Below are positions 31,720-44,736 of a DNA stretch of 64,000 nt, piece after piece (position 1 is the stretch's first letter; every line of letters starts with the position of its first letter). The notes beneath the pieces are model-generated. The model saw only the letters and a program-made list of their open reading frames with translations. It did not search any database and was not told the DNA's origin. The translations under genes were made by a program, and so were the position numbers. This stretch comes from Rhypophila decipiens (lineage: Eukaryota > Ascomycota > Sordariomycetes > Sordariales > Naviculisporaceae), in the NCBI GenBank assembly GCA_033297075.1, contig MU858053.1, forward strand, positions 539,108 to 603,107. Direction: 5' to 3'.

Positions 31720-34700
31720 ATGGAGCATTTCCAGGCCGTCTTCAATCATTTGGCACTGCCGCATTGCCTTCCCCAGCGTGAAGATGCCAAACTCGACGAG
31801 ATTGAAAAGTACTTACTCGACCACCTCATCACGAGCGCTCGTCTGATGCGAGATGTTGCAAGAAATGGCCATGAGCTTGATCCCGATTTCGTTCTCAAGA
31901 CTAGCAATGCTTGGTCATCCATCATGAGATGCCTGGCCGCCGCCAAGACACTACACATCAATCAGCATGTCAACCGGACCAGACTGCTGTCGGAATTGGC
32001 GTCGTTCAACACCGACACCGATGTTCTGGTCGTTCACATCCATAGCCAGAATGCTGCCGTCCTGATTCATCGGCTGGGGAGGTAAGTGGATCTGGCTTGA
32101 AGCTGCATATCCAACTTGAAGCTCCTGCTGACTCTGAGATCACAGCCCCGATAAAGTCATCTTTGAAGTCTTCGAGACATCTCCCAAGAACGAGGACGTT
32201 CTTGCAGCTGACAATGCCCTACAATGGGATTTCCCCGGTTCTTCCGTCGCCATCCCTCTTGATACTTTCAATTGTCAGGATTTCCGTCTCAGCTTGGCCA
32301 CCTTCCTTGAACAGGCGTCCCTCGAGTCAACAAAGGCATTTGCAGCACACACCTTCAAGGCCGGACAAGAGGTGTACGAATACCGTGATACACCTGACCC
32401 TACACTCATCACATCCATGCTCGTCGCCATACTTGAGGAAAATGGAAAGAGGATCGCTTTACCCCTTCTGCGGAAGCGGGTGCGAGATGATATATGCTGG
32501 TCCAAGGCCGAGAAACCCTGGCGAAGACTGCCTCACTGGCTTGTGCTCAGAGTCTCCATCGCGAGGTACCTCTCACTACTCCTGGGCGATGAGATTGGAC
32601 GGTTCGAATACAAGCTCTTTCTCGCCATCTCCCTTACCACCTTTCTTGAATCTGTCGGGCCCAGCTTGGCTGTTGAACAGGTCGAGTTTCTGAAAACAAA
32701 AATCTGCCGGCGCATGGCCAAACTCGATCTTGACAGGAGCCAAAAATCGTTACCATACATGTACTTCCTCTTGAACATTGGGAATGCCTTGGACAAAATA
32801 TCACCCCATATAAAGAGAGTGGTAGGGTTAGCAAGCGGTCGCGTCAAGTTTGAATGGGACGAGTTCAAGAAGGCCACCACCAAATCAATCCCACCTCTCC
32901 CCAAGAAAGCTACATACACGGACACGACACTCACTTTGCGAGTCAGCGGCAAGGCATTGGAAGACATCAGGATCATGTCCAAGAATCGAGTTATAGGCCG
33001 CCAGACTGCTCAGACACAATGGAGACCTACCCCTAATCTCAAGATGTCCTCGATTACCAACGAGCATTTCAGCAAGTACGCTAAACCTTACTTCGACCTG
33101 GCCAAGATTGAGGATCTGCTGCACGAGGACCTAGACTATGGAGATATCCAAGATGCCGCAAACACACCCGTCGCGCGGATCTCGAGGTTGCTCAATCGTT
33201 ACGCGAATAAGGCGTTGCCCGTCTACGCAGGCAACCCGGAGCAAATGAGCCTCCTGATCTTGAATACAATGGAGCTGTGGATGAAGCTGGACACTAGCGT
33301 TTGCGCAGCATATCCCCTTCTCTGGGATTACCATCCGGTTCTCACTCCCGAAATCCTGGACGTGCTCCAATTGGCCAACTTCAGTGACATGGTCCGCCTC
33401 CGCGACGTCCAGGCATACCTTCGCAAGCGGATTGACGCCACTAATGGATCCAAGTTCAATCTCTTTCAAGATCCCTCCAGTGATTCGTTCGCAGTGAGGT
33501 ATTATGACGAAGGCCCCGAGGCTGAGAAGCTGCAAGTTTTGCACCAAGTTATCGAAGACTATGCTGAAGGACTAAAACAATCCAAGTTTCAGGAATGGCA
33601 GAAGAAGAGCCAGGACTTCGAGAGGCTCACCAAAGTTGTCGACGAGAGCACGTGCATATATTTCAAGGATGAGGACAATCCTTGGGGCGAAGAAGTTCAT
33701 TATGAATCTCAGTGTCCCCGCTGTCAGTCGGCACGGAGGTTGGCTCGCATGAGAATACAGATTTACGAGCACCCCCTCCCCTCTGATGCCGTGATGGCCA
33801 AGACGGTGATTTTTGAGTTGATGTGCCCTCGAGATATCGCTTTGTACAGGGATACCACCTGGATGCTCATCTCGCGGCTCGGCAACCCGAATCAGACCAT
33901 GGGCGTCGAACCCAAATGTCTGCTAAGAGACTATGCTGAGTTGGCCAGATTCGTCCAGTCTCAAAATTCCGCCTTCACTCTTGCCTCAGTAACAAAGTCA
34001 TTCCTGAAGACGCATTATGCCATTGTTGGATTTCCCGTGGAATGGGAGGGAGGCCGTGATGGGGTTTGTCGGCCAAACGGCCTCAAGCTCGCATACTTCG
34101 ACATGCCAAGCAACATCTGGACCGGACGATCCCTTATCCGGCCAACATTCGCGCATCATGTTCAACTCCAGCTGCCTGAGAAATCACCTTTCCGGGCTCT
34201 TCTCACCCAGAAAAACTTCGCTGTCGATAGCGGCGGGCCTTCCTCATACGAAATCATGGCCAGTCAGATGAGCTGCCCATCGGGAATAAATTCACACGAG
34301 TTTATTGCCTTTCAGACTTTGTTATCAGGCTCAGCTCGACGTTGGCTGACCATCCTGGTTGAGTTGGCGTCGACAAATCTGAACCTGTCGAGCGAAACAA
34401 CCATGGTTCTTCTGGAGCACCTGGCCCTCCAATGTGGCCCCGAGTCTGACCGCCAGGACACCCTGGGGCTTGTCCACAGCGTGTTTCGCGACGTAAACTT
34501 TGTGTTGAAGTTACTGGAGCAGGTGGAGTTGAGACTGACGGGGCTTGCTGCCAACTGGCGAGAGGTTCACCTAATGAGCGCCATGACCACCTTGGCTCTA
34601 CGAATCTATGATCTAGCGGTCGCAGCCGGTTTGCCGCCCTTGGTGATTGAAAGAGCCCGCAAATCCATAGCCGTGGCTCGAGAAACATGCGTTGGCTGGG

Positions 34701-37700
34701 TCAGGCTGCTCCGGCGGGAGATCCAAGCCTCGCAAGATGAATCCACCACGCAGAGATTGCAGCAACATACCCTTGTGGCAGCCCTTATATGTAAAAAGAC
34801 CTTTGTCATCCATCTCGGCAGTATGGGCTGTCTGGATGCAGCATCTTTGGGCGTATATGTCGAATCCACAACAGCTCTTCAGGAGAACATCCCGTCCAAT
34901 CTCGAGGCTCTCCCGCAAAGCTCGCTGCATGACTTGGTGCATGTTGTCAAGCTCTCGGAGCGACTTTTCCCTCTTCTTTCAAGGTCCATTCTTGACAATC
35001 AAGACGGGTTGCGTGACGGACTCATGAACTTCTGGCCGGATGCGGAGAGGGTTGGCACATCAGAGTCCACGGTGAGTATCAACGCAGAGGGATGGGTGTG
35101 CATTGATGTCGCCGAAACCATGCTTGAGAGCCATCAGGTGGTACACTGGGACTTGCGTCTGGGTAGTCTTCTGGTCAACGGAAAGCCAGTTGGAAAGCTT
35201 CCCCAGGAGTCCCAAAACTCAACAATCATCACGGAGCTCTTTGGAAACCAGGCACTGAGAGTATACCAGTCCAGGTTGCCGGGAATGACATACACTCTTT
35301 CGTACCAGCCTTATAGGTTCACGGTACATGTTGGATACGAAAATGGGCAAACTGTCATCATTGCAAAGGCCCCCAAAGGGTCCACGCTTCGTTTGATACC
35401 GCGGGAATACTTTCATGACGAAAGAGGCTGGGATCTTCCAACTCCGTTGGTTATTGGACATGTTCATTGGTTGGACCTGTCCAACGGGAACGTTTATATC
35501 AGGCCGTTGGCTAGCCCTTGGAGTCTCAGTAAAGGGACTTGGAATCTCAACACCAGGACTCGGGTATGCAGAAAGATCTGCCCAGATAACACGCATGAAG
35601 ATGTAGTTGAGCCAAGTAGTCGTCTTTTTGACCAAATTGGGAACATTCTCGGGAGAATCTGCCACAAGAGACAATTGCTCGTTTCTCAGCGTTCCTTTGG
35701 CAAAAATCTAGAGGTCAGGATCCAGTCACTTCGGCTCTTGTTTTATGTCAACGGCTCCCGACGACTGTATTCACCACAGCTGCGACTCGAGGTTGATCCC
35801 AACCAAGACGCAGGGACATGGTACGGATTGCAGAGTAAGTTGGTCTGCCGCAAGGCCAACGATACCTCTCATCGGGTCATCCTCGTACCATTGGGCGATA
35901 TCTCGGTTACGAGGTCGGGCCCTCATGTCAGGGTTCAGATTGCGGATGATGAGAAGTACGGAAAGTTCTTCATCAATGACACCCTTGGGAGAATTGAATG
36001 CGCCGCAGAACCGCTGCTCATCTTTACAAAGGCACTGTTGCACGCCTATACCTCCTTTCCGGCCCCTGACCCATTGACTGGAAGGACAGGGACCGAAGAG
36101 AGCCTCAACTGGCTACAATCAGGGATATGTTATCCCTGGGTAGCTGTTGAATCTACTGTCACGCCTAGACCACTCGCAGCGATTTCAGCACTGACCCCCA
36201 TCAGAGTATACTATCCCCCTGACCTCAAGACCATGAAGACGGATCACTGGAACCCAAACTTCACACCTCATATGCAGCACCCTCTGTTCCGGCCACTCAT
36301 CGATGGGATATTGGCTGCCAACAGCGACTTGAGGTCATTCAGTACGGCCGTGCAATCGAAGGATGACACACCTCAGACCGATCATGATCTGGGGGATCCA
36401 AGACTGAACGAGCGAGCTCTGGTTCGACGGCAGCTGTATGAGAGAAAGGCCATGAATACAGGTCCCCTAGATGAAGTTGTGGACCGTCAATATTTGCCGA
36501 GGGATAGGTCTTTGCCCTCCCATGAGCGCCACGCCAGAGTACTGGAGCTTGTCCACCTGCTGCGAGTATCCCCAGAGAAATTCAAGACGCCGAATAACCT
36601 GGCAGCAATTTTCAGCCAGTGGAATGTTGTCGGTGGCTATGACTCTACATACGACAAGATCTCTTTAAGCGATCGTATGCACACCGATGTTCGTGAGCAC
36701 TGGGGGTCTCTCGTCAAGTACTGCCTCGAAAACAGGTCACACCCTTACAGGCTCATGTTTCTGTTCGCTACTTTGTCCTTCCGTGGGAGCGCGGACGACG
36801 CGCTCTTGAAGGCTCTGGTGGCGTTCAGCATCTTCGATGAGCTTCAGCTGCTGGCACTTCCCCCCTGGCCGAAGTACTTCAATTTTCGCGCGGAGCAGGT
36901 TCCGAACTTTCAGGGACTTTTCAACTCGATCCTGCCGTTCGCGGAACCTCCACCACGAGATGACGGGGACGAACTCGCATCGTTTGCAAGTTCAAAACAA
37001 CTCCGAAAAATGAGAGCATCCCACGACGCGTATCAAGCGAGGATCGCTGGTCATTGCAAGTATTTGGCTGAGTTCATCCTGACTCAATGGCCATGCTCCA
37101 AGCCTGATGTGTCCAGCGTCGACCCAGACCTTCTGATAAATGTTGAGGCCGCCATGGACGCTATTCAACCTGAGTGGTTGCGTTTGTATCAAAACATGGA
37201 GCTCTCGGCCCACCTGGACGAGGTTCAGAAGATTCTCAACGATCGCCACTCGCATTACGAGTACACAGTACCGGGGCGACCGGCTTCAGCTGAGATAATC
37301 TCTGGTCGGACTCACTGTGATGGAGTTCCTCGCCTTGCCTTGGACCTGATCCGGAAGTCATTTGTTTCAGCATCATCTCTTGAGCCTTTTGCTGGAACAC
37401 AGTATCCAAAGAACTCATCTGAGCACCTTGATTCCCCTCGAGAATCCCTTGGATCCGGTTGGATTCCGTTGGCCAGTGGCTTTCAAGAAGAATCGGGGCT
37501 CAAGTCGTACCGTCCCGATCCCAAGGCGACCGAGAACTACTCGAACCAGCAGGTTGTGTCATCCAAGGACACATTGGCGTATACCGAGGAGCTTCGCCAG
37601 ATCGTCAGCGAGTTGGCGGAAAGCAAGTCCTTGGTTCGGAAGACGTATGCGGACAATCTACTTCAAAGTATCGAGGCATTTGAAAAGCTCAGGACCCCGC

Positions 37701-40700
37701 AACAGCTCGCAAAGCCATTCTTGTTCCTCCGCAGTTATGCCACGTCCAGGTCGGAAACCATTCGGACCTTCCAGTCCTTGAAGACATCGCTTGAGCAGCC
37801 TACACCAGATATGCCTCGTGACCGAATGGAATGGCTTCAACTAGGTGGGCTATGGCCAAACATCACGACAGTCACTCTTTTAGAGTTGCTGCGCTCTACC
37901 GAGAGCCATGAATTTGGACCTGGCATGAGGGAAGGGCTTATTTCGTTTGCCGTGGCGCTCACAAGGTTCCAGAGGGACAAGAGATTGAACGACTGCGTCC
38001 TTGCAGGCGACGTGTCTCGGTTCCAGGACGAGGAGGCCAATATTGGTCACACGAACTGGGATCCGGATGAACAGCCAGACTGGCTACTGTTGGAAATCGA
38101 ATCCAACTTTTTGATCCGGCCGGGTCAGGTCGATGTGGCTCGGGCAACGATTTGGCCGGCGTCTGGAGCCAATTCTGTTCTCCAGATGAACATGGGCCAG
38201 GGTAAAACATCATGCATTATTCCCATGGTGGCCGCAGCAATGGCCAACAAAAAGAACCTTGTCCGGATCATTGTCCCCAAGGCCCTATTGCAGCAGACTG
38301 CCCAGATTTTACAATCGCGTCTTGGGGGGATTCTCAACAGACATGTTCGGCACATTCCCTTTTCGCGACGTACGACCACGACGAGGGAGAACATTGAACT
38401 CTACATGAAGATCCACAAGCGCATGTTGAAGACGGCCGGGGTGATGCTGTGCTTGCCGGAGCATAACCTCTCCTTCATGCTAAGTGGCCAACAGCGACTC
38501 TTGGATGACAGGGTTCCAGAGGGGGCCGCCATGGTGAGGATACAGTCGTGGCTGAAGACTGTCTGCCGCGATATTCTGGACGAGTCCGATTTCACCTTGG
38601 CCGTTCGAACTCAGCTCATCTATCCATCCGGGTCTCAGTCCTTGGTCGATGGTCATCCCCACCGATGGCAGGTGATTGAGACGGTCCTCAGTCTCGTGGA
38701 TCGCCACCTCTTTGGTATAGAAAGCTCATTTGAAAGTTCTATCAAGGTCGTTCGCAGACATGGCGGCGGGTTCCCGCTAGTATATTTCCTACGGCCGGAT
38801 GCTGAGGACGAGATGCTGGCCCGCCTGATGGTGGACATCACCAAGGGGTTTGGGGACATCCTACCAATCCAATCGCTTAGAACTCGAGACCGGGTTGCGA
38901 TCAAGGACTTCCTGACACCGAATAAGACAAAGCTCCGGAACGAGACGCTCGAGAGTATACGGGATTTGTGTCCAGATCGACCGAGCGTGAAGCAAACAGT
39001 ATACCTTCTTCGTGGACTGATTGTTAACCGTATCCTCATCATGACGTTGAAGAAGAGGTGGAACGTTCAGTATGGGCTGCACCCTGGTCGGTCACCCGTA
39101 GCAGTTCCATATATCGCCAAGGGAGTTGCGAGCGACCAGTCGGAATGGGGTCACCCTGATGTCGCCATATTGTTCACCTGCCTGGCCTTTTACTATGACG
39201 GTATTAACCTGGGCCAGCTAAAGGAGGCACTGTCACGCGTCTTGAAATCAGACGACCCCTCGACCGAGTACGACAAGTGGGCTCAGAGTTGCGAGACGTT
39301 TCCGGAGCCGCTCAAGGCTTGGAACACGATCAATGTCGACGATGATGCCCAACTGCTCGAGATATGGCAGTCAGTACGATACCAGATCGTGGTTATCGAC
39401 TTTTATCTGAACAACTTTGTCTTCCCCCGGCATGCGAAGCAGTTCAAGATCAAGTTACAATCCAATGGATGGGACATACCCCTGTTTTCGGCTTCTGCCA
39501 CAGACGGGGAGTGTAAGCAGGGCCTAAAGCCTCTTACCACTGGATTCAGCGGAACGAACGACAGTCGCACCATGCTCCCGCTCACAATACGACAGGAGGA
39601 TCTTCCCACGTTATCGCATACGAACGCAGAGGTCCTGACGTATCTACTCCACGAGAAGTCCCGGAAATGTGAGGTGATCTTGGATGTGAGAGGGGAAAGG
39701 GCGACCGAACGAGATTTCCTCTTCATGCTGAAACGGATGAATATCAGGGTTCTCATCGACGCAGGGGCCCAAATCCTCGAGATGGATAACGAGACGCTCG
39801 TAAAGACGTGGCTGGACATAGAGAAGAGATGTGAGGCTGCTCTGTATTTCGATTCCGAGAACAAGCCGTGGGTGTATTCCAAAGGGCGCAAAACCCCTCT
39901 TTTAGCATCACCCTATGCCGATGACTTGTCCAAATGTCTGGTATATCTTGATGAAGCCCACACTCGAGGAACCGACCTCAAGCTTCCCCTCAACGCGCGT
40001 GGGGCACTGACGCTCGGGCAGGGGCAGTCAAAGGACCATACAGTTCAAGCGGCCATGCGTCTGAGGCAGCTTGGTACCAGCCAGTCCATCACCTTCTTCG
40101 CTCCCCCTGAGGTCCACCGGGTCATTGCCGACTTGCGGGGGAAGGCGATGGCGGACCAGTTGGATTCATATGATGTGATTTGCTGGCTATTGGACAATGC
40201 TTGCAACGACATTGAAATGATGCAACCTCTATACTTCTCTCAGGGGACAGATTTCTGCCGACGGACACATGCGGCCATCGACAACCCTCAATATCTGACG
40301 GACCCCGGTCATCGTGCAAAGTACGTGGCGGCCATCAGACAAAACGAGCTGCAAACTCTCCAAGAAATGTACGAGCCAAAGGGGAAGATCAAAGCAAGCG
40401 GATTCAAGTCATCGCACCCGAAGATTGCAGTCTTTGTCAAGGAACTGGATCGCCGACGTAAGGGATTTCAGGACACTGGGAAGGCTGTTCATGGATCGGC
40501 TCTGCAAGAGGTGGAACAAGAACGCGAGGTCGAGTTCGAGGTCGAGTGTGTGCGTCAGGTCAAGAAGCCGGTCAGATATGACGCATTTACGTTCCCCGGG
40601 CTTCATCGCGATCTTGACATGTTTGTCCGCACCGGGAGGCTACCGGTCGACAGCTACTCTACAGCTCATGTGTTCCACGTGCTTTCGAAAACCGCCCTCG

Positions 40701-41692
40701 GTAGAAAGCACGCTGTGTCTCGCAGTGCCACCAACGAGTCGCAACTGTATGTTTCAGCAGAATTTGAGAGAACAGCGAGATTCCATGTGGGCTTGGGTAC
40801 TAGGGACAACTTTTTGCGTCCAGTCAACTGGGTGCTTTGGAGCTACGCCATAGAGGCAGCGGTCGTCTTGATCCCAGAGGAGGCGGAGGCTGTTATCCGA
40901 ATGATGCACCGAAAACAGGCTCATGGCGACATCCGCCTCATTACATACGCATCCCCAGTGACGAGGCGGATGATGCATTTCAACAGCTTAACCTTTTTCA
41001 GCATGCCGTCGCTACGACGAGATTGGGAAGCTCCGCAGTGGCTCAAAACGGAACTGGGAATATTGGCTGGTCGACTTTACTTTGAGTGGGCCGAATACGA
41101 GTCAATGTGCGAGTTTCTTAATGTGAATGAGCACGACTCGACCGCGCCCAGGTGCATCGAGGATGAAGTTGAGGAGGACGACGTGGTGGCATTTGATGGG
41201 GAATGTGAAAAGACGGTCTTGGAGAACCCGAAGCTGGCGAAGCGCAGCTTTGCACCTCGGCCATTGAACTTTTTACAGGAGTGGCTCGCTGTCCGGCGAC
41301 ACGGTCAAGACTTTGCCCACACACCGATGGGCTTTCTGACACAGGGCAAGCCTCTCCAAGCAAACCATCCATTCTTTGGTTCTTTGAGCAGAGGGCCGAA
41401 TATCTCAACCGGTGCTGGACCAGCAGCAGCTCGCATTGTGGCAAGATCTGGCCAAGAGGTCGACGACGACGAGCATTTTGGTCATGACGAAGGGGATGTC
41501 TTTGACGGCATCGACGATATGGGAGCGAATGTTGTTGACGAGGATGACGAGGATGACGATGATGAGTACGATGAGGGCGGTGAGGAGGGGTCTGAGGACG
41601 AAGCCGAAGAGAGTATATCTGAATATGACTCGCCTGACGGGGGCCTGACCTACTCTTCGGATTACGATTCTGGAAGTGACGAGGGGGACTAA
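31720..41692 (+). CDS. Giant DUF6606/DUF3638/DUF3645 protein with SecA-like ATPase motifs
   Basis: A 3302-residue protein from two exons, 31720-32081 and 32146-41692 (64-nt intron, GTAAGT...CACAG). The second exon is 9.5 kb without interruption. Databases often label the family ubiquitin-hydrolase-related, but I see no clear hydrolase triad. What I see, in order: an N-terminal region of about 600 residues (DUF6606-type); a CPRC pair at Cys644/Cys647; Walker A GQGKTS in MNMGQGKTS (residues 2135-2143); DESD at 2266-2269 followed by a TQLIYPSG stretch; DUF3645 text GHPDVAILFTCLAFYYDGI from about 2456; GFSGTND at 2587-2593; LDEAHTRGTDLKL around 2722-2733; and QAAMRLRQLG from Gln2755. This order and text resemble a SecA-type DEAD motor (inference). 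The last ~75 residues are very acidic (Asp/Glu). No signal peptide or membrane helix is evident. Function unknown. Confidence 0.9.
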
Positions 41693-42312
41693 TAGCGAAC
41701 CTCTCAGTCGCTGCTGAATTGGTCTTTTACTGGAGTATAGCTTGTTGGCATGCTTATCGTATTAGTTTGCTTGTTATAGTATGGGTTTCTAGGGCGCATC
41801 CGTATGTGTATAGTTTTAGCGACGTTTCCCGGGCGAGGACTTGAAGTTTTGTCATGTAATTACATGGAGATTCGAGCTTTCTGGTTGCTTAGTCTTGCTA
41901 TGTTTGTTGTTGATTGTTGGGCACTTTATCTGAATAGAAGTACTAGTGACAGAAATCGAATCTCTGATGTATACCACTGTCATTTTAACGGATTTTGAGG
42001 TTATGCCTTCCTTGTCTTTGGTAGTGAACTAATTCGCTCTTGCTGGACGGCTATCTCGAGTCAAGCTGCACATATACGAGTCATCCGAGTAGTCAGGGTT
42101 AGGGTAACGATGCGATTGAGTGGTTCATCTGAACGACGATCCCATTTCCAATTTGAGACATGACATCAAAAAATGGAGCATGCCTGCCTTGATAGTACTG
42201 GCTCGGCAAATTCCGAAGGTGATGGAAAATTTCTCAACCACGCTTTTGACCAAGAAACTGAGTTTCACTAGCGAACCCGCTCTCCCGCGACGACGACTTC
42301 CCTCACTTGACC
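41693..42312. other. Intergenic: promoter of the carbonic anhydrase gene
   Basis: No gene seen. An AGGGTTAGGGT element near 42095-42105, about 210 bases upstream of the carbonic anhydrase start, matches about two units of the telomere repeat. It could be a telobox-like factor site or chance. Confidence 0.4.
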
Positions 42313-43182
42313 ATGTTTCGAACGCGTTTAATAGGGTCATTCCTGTCAAAAACAACGTCAGCGTTCCCAAAGCAGGCATCATCCACCATTTCTCTGAGAT
42401 ATTGCAGCAACCACCACCACGGCATCCTCAGCCACTCATCTGCAACACCCATCACAAAATCTTCCCCCTCAACACTGACTCATCCTACCACCCACTCCTC
42501 CAGTTCGTCCCAAAAGGAAGACATCTCCATGTATCTCAAAGAGACCCACGAGCGCGTCTTTGCGCGCAATCGCACCTGGGCCGCCGAGCAGGTTGCCAAG
42601 GACCCCGACTTTTTCAAAAAGATCTCGGCCGGCCAGACGCCCGAGTACCTCTGGATCGGATGCAGCGACTCGCGCATCCCCGCCGAGCAGATCACCGGCC
42701 TCGAACCGGGTGACGCGTTTGTGCACCGCAACATCGCCAACCTGGTCTGCAACACGGACCTCAACGCCATGAGCGTCATCGAGTACGCCGTGGCCCATCT
42801 CGAGGTCAAGCACATTGTCGTGTGCGGCCACTACGGCTGCGGCGGCGTCAAGGCGGCCATGACGCCCAAGGACCTGGGCATCCTCAACCCCTGGCTGCGC
42901 AACATCCGTGACATCTACCGGCTGCACGAGAAGGAGCTCGACGCCATCAAGGACGAGGACGCCCGGTACAACCGCCTCGTCGAGCTGAACGTCATTGAGC
43001 AGTGCCGCAACATCATCAAGACGGCCCCTGTGCAAAAGTGCTACGCCGAGAAGAAGTTCCCCATCGTGCACGGATGGGTGTTTGATTTCCGCGATGGCCT
43101 TCTCAAGGACCTGAATATCGATTTCGAGTCGGTGCTGCATGACATCCAGAAGATCTATAACCTCACGGGCTCCCAGAAGTGA
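42313..43182 (+). CDS. Beta-class carbonic anhydrase, probably mitochondrial
   Basis: Zinc enzyme interconverting CO2 and bicarbonate, supplying bicarbonate to carboxylases. Intronless, 289 residues from the ATG at 42313. Zinc ligands are Cys117 (in CSDSR, residues 117-121, with the Asp119/Arg121 dyad), His173 and Cys176 (in HYGCGG). Further family text includes PGDAFVHRNIANLV, SVIEYAVAHLEVKHIVVCGH and VHGWVFDFRDGLL. The first ~75 residues are not part of the fold. They begin MFRTRLIGSFLSK with Arg and hydroxylated residues and almost no acid, then a Ser/Thr/His-rich stretch, typical of a mitochondrial presequence plus linker. A second in-frame Met just before the fold (MYLKETHERVFARN) could give a shorter cytosolic form, so one gene may serve two compartments. 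Confidence 0.95.
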   Translation: MFRTRLIGSFLSKTTSAFPKQASSTISLRYCSNHHHGILSHSSATPITKSSPSTLTHPTTHSSSSSQKEDISMYLKETHERVFARNRTWAAEQVAKDPDFFKKISAGQTPEYLWIGCSDSRIPAEQITGLEPGDAFVHRNIANLVCNTDLNAMSVIEYAVAHLEVKHIVVCGHYGCGGVKAAMTPKDLGILNPWLRNIRDIYRLHEKELDAIKDEDARYNRLVELNVIEQCRNIIKTAPVQKCYAEKKFPIVHGWVFDFRDGLLKDLNIDFESVLHDIQKIYNLTGSQK

Positions 43183-44736
43183 AGTCGTCTAGTTTGAGGA
43201 GAGCTCCTCTTTGCTTCATTTTGGCGGAGTTTCTGGCTGTTCCTGTCTGCGCTTTTTTTGTTTCTTTTGGTTCGGGCCGGCGTATGGATTGCGAGAAGTC
43301 GATGGCGTTGGTTTTACACAGTACATCCCCTTCCTTTGGGACTCCATTGCAAATACGGAGGACTTGGACAACCTGGATGGGACCCTCTAATTCCTTCTTT
43401 GGCGATTACCCAATCACCCACATCTTCACCTACAACTGCCCGATGTCATCAATAGCCCTTCCGATTTGAGAGACCTTTGTCGAATGGGTATATATCCTTA
43501 GACATCAGATTCCTTGAACATTGCTCTTAGAATAAACTAGAGCGGTACCGGTTGAGTACCTGACCAACAACGCATTGCATCTGTGTCCCTACTCTCGCCA
43601 TGTTTTGAAACAACATCATCAAGGGTGTGGTTTGCAGTTTCAAATTGAATCAAAATCGTGCTCCTCTTTTCTCTCAAATTAACTCTTTCCAGCGTTCAGG
43701 ACGTTCATTCCTCTCGGCTTCTAATCCATCAGCTTTCGGGCTCCTAACATGGTGACGTCGTCAAGGGTGCCACATACCGCCATATACTACTCTCCTCTGT
43801 GGTCAAAAGGTCCACATTTGCCGGCGGGAGAAGATACGCCAACTATTAGCTTTTCTTACTCAGCTTGATTAGCTCCAATGACAAGACTGGTTCGTCTCCG
43901 TGAGCTAACGCGCATGTGAATGACCAAAGACAAACCCCGACGGCAAATTCATCTCCCATCATATGGGCATAGCTGGGGTCAAGGGAAAGGGGGAGTTGAC
44001 AGGATCACACAATCTACAGATGAGTCGTCAAATCATCACGACTCTCATCTCCTTCTACAGAGTACTCCAGCTCAACAACCCGATATTGTATTAGACTTGT
44101 ACGGATACCGATACTGGGGATTCCCCAAAATGTGTTGAGTTAATGGCCGCTGCAGGGGCTCAAATAACCTTCCACCCGGTTTCCTGGGGGCGGGCCAATC
44201 TCAGCTCGTCTTGGCCTCACCAACGTATACGCTTTCCTTTGTTAGGCAGAGTTAATCTCGCCTTTGGTGTGCCCAGAAACCCACGCCATCCATGTCCTAG
44301 CTAGCCCAGAGTTTCAAGCAACGAACAGAAGAGAGGGACGGGCCGGACGGTGGCGGAGAGGGGCCCCCGGCCGCTGTTCCATATCGTCAATGACCACTAT
44401 ATCGTTCGTGGTTAGAAAGGAGAGGACCCTAAGAGAAGTTTGCGAGAGTAGATCTTGAGCTTGCCTTATTATGGTTAAGGGATTCCAGTTCTCTCGGTCC
44501 CAGCATTTTTTCCCTTTGCTCTAAACCCAACACCGAAATCACGCTTTCTTGGCTTCTTGTCACGGTGCTCTGCGAGTATTCCCACCATGCTGTTGTACGC
44601 AGGTCACCTTGACAGCTAAAGCACTTTTACTTGATCTTGTTCAAACGTTTCCAAGGTTCAGGCTTATCATATGATTCTTCTTCATTGTTCACTCATTGCC
44701 TGATTACAGCAACAGCATCTCAACAACGACACCAAC
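43183..44736. other. Intergenic between carbonic anhydrase and fasciclin genes
   Basis: No gene seen in 1.55 kb. It presumably holds the promoter of the fasciclin gene. No repeat or RNA gene was recognised. Confidence 0.45.

Noticed and set aside
42469..43140. 223-codon open frame (-) opposite the carbonic anhydrase
   Set aside because: Antisense shadow of a strongly conserved enzyme exon.
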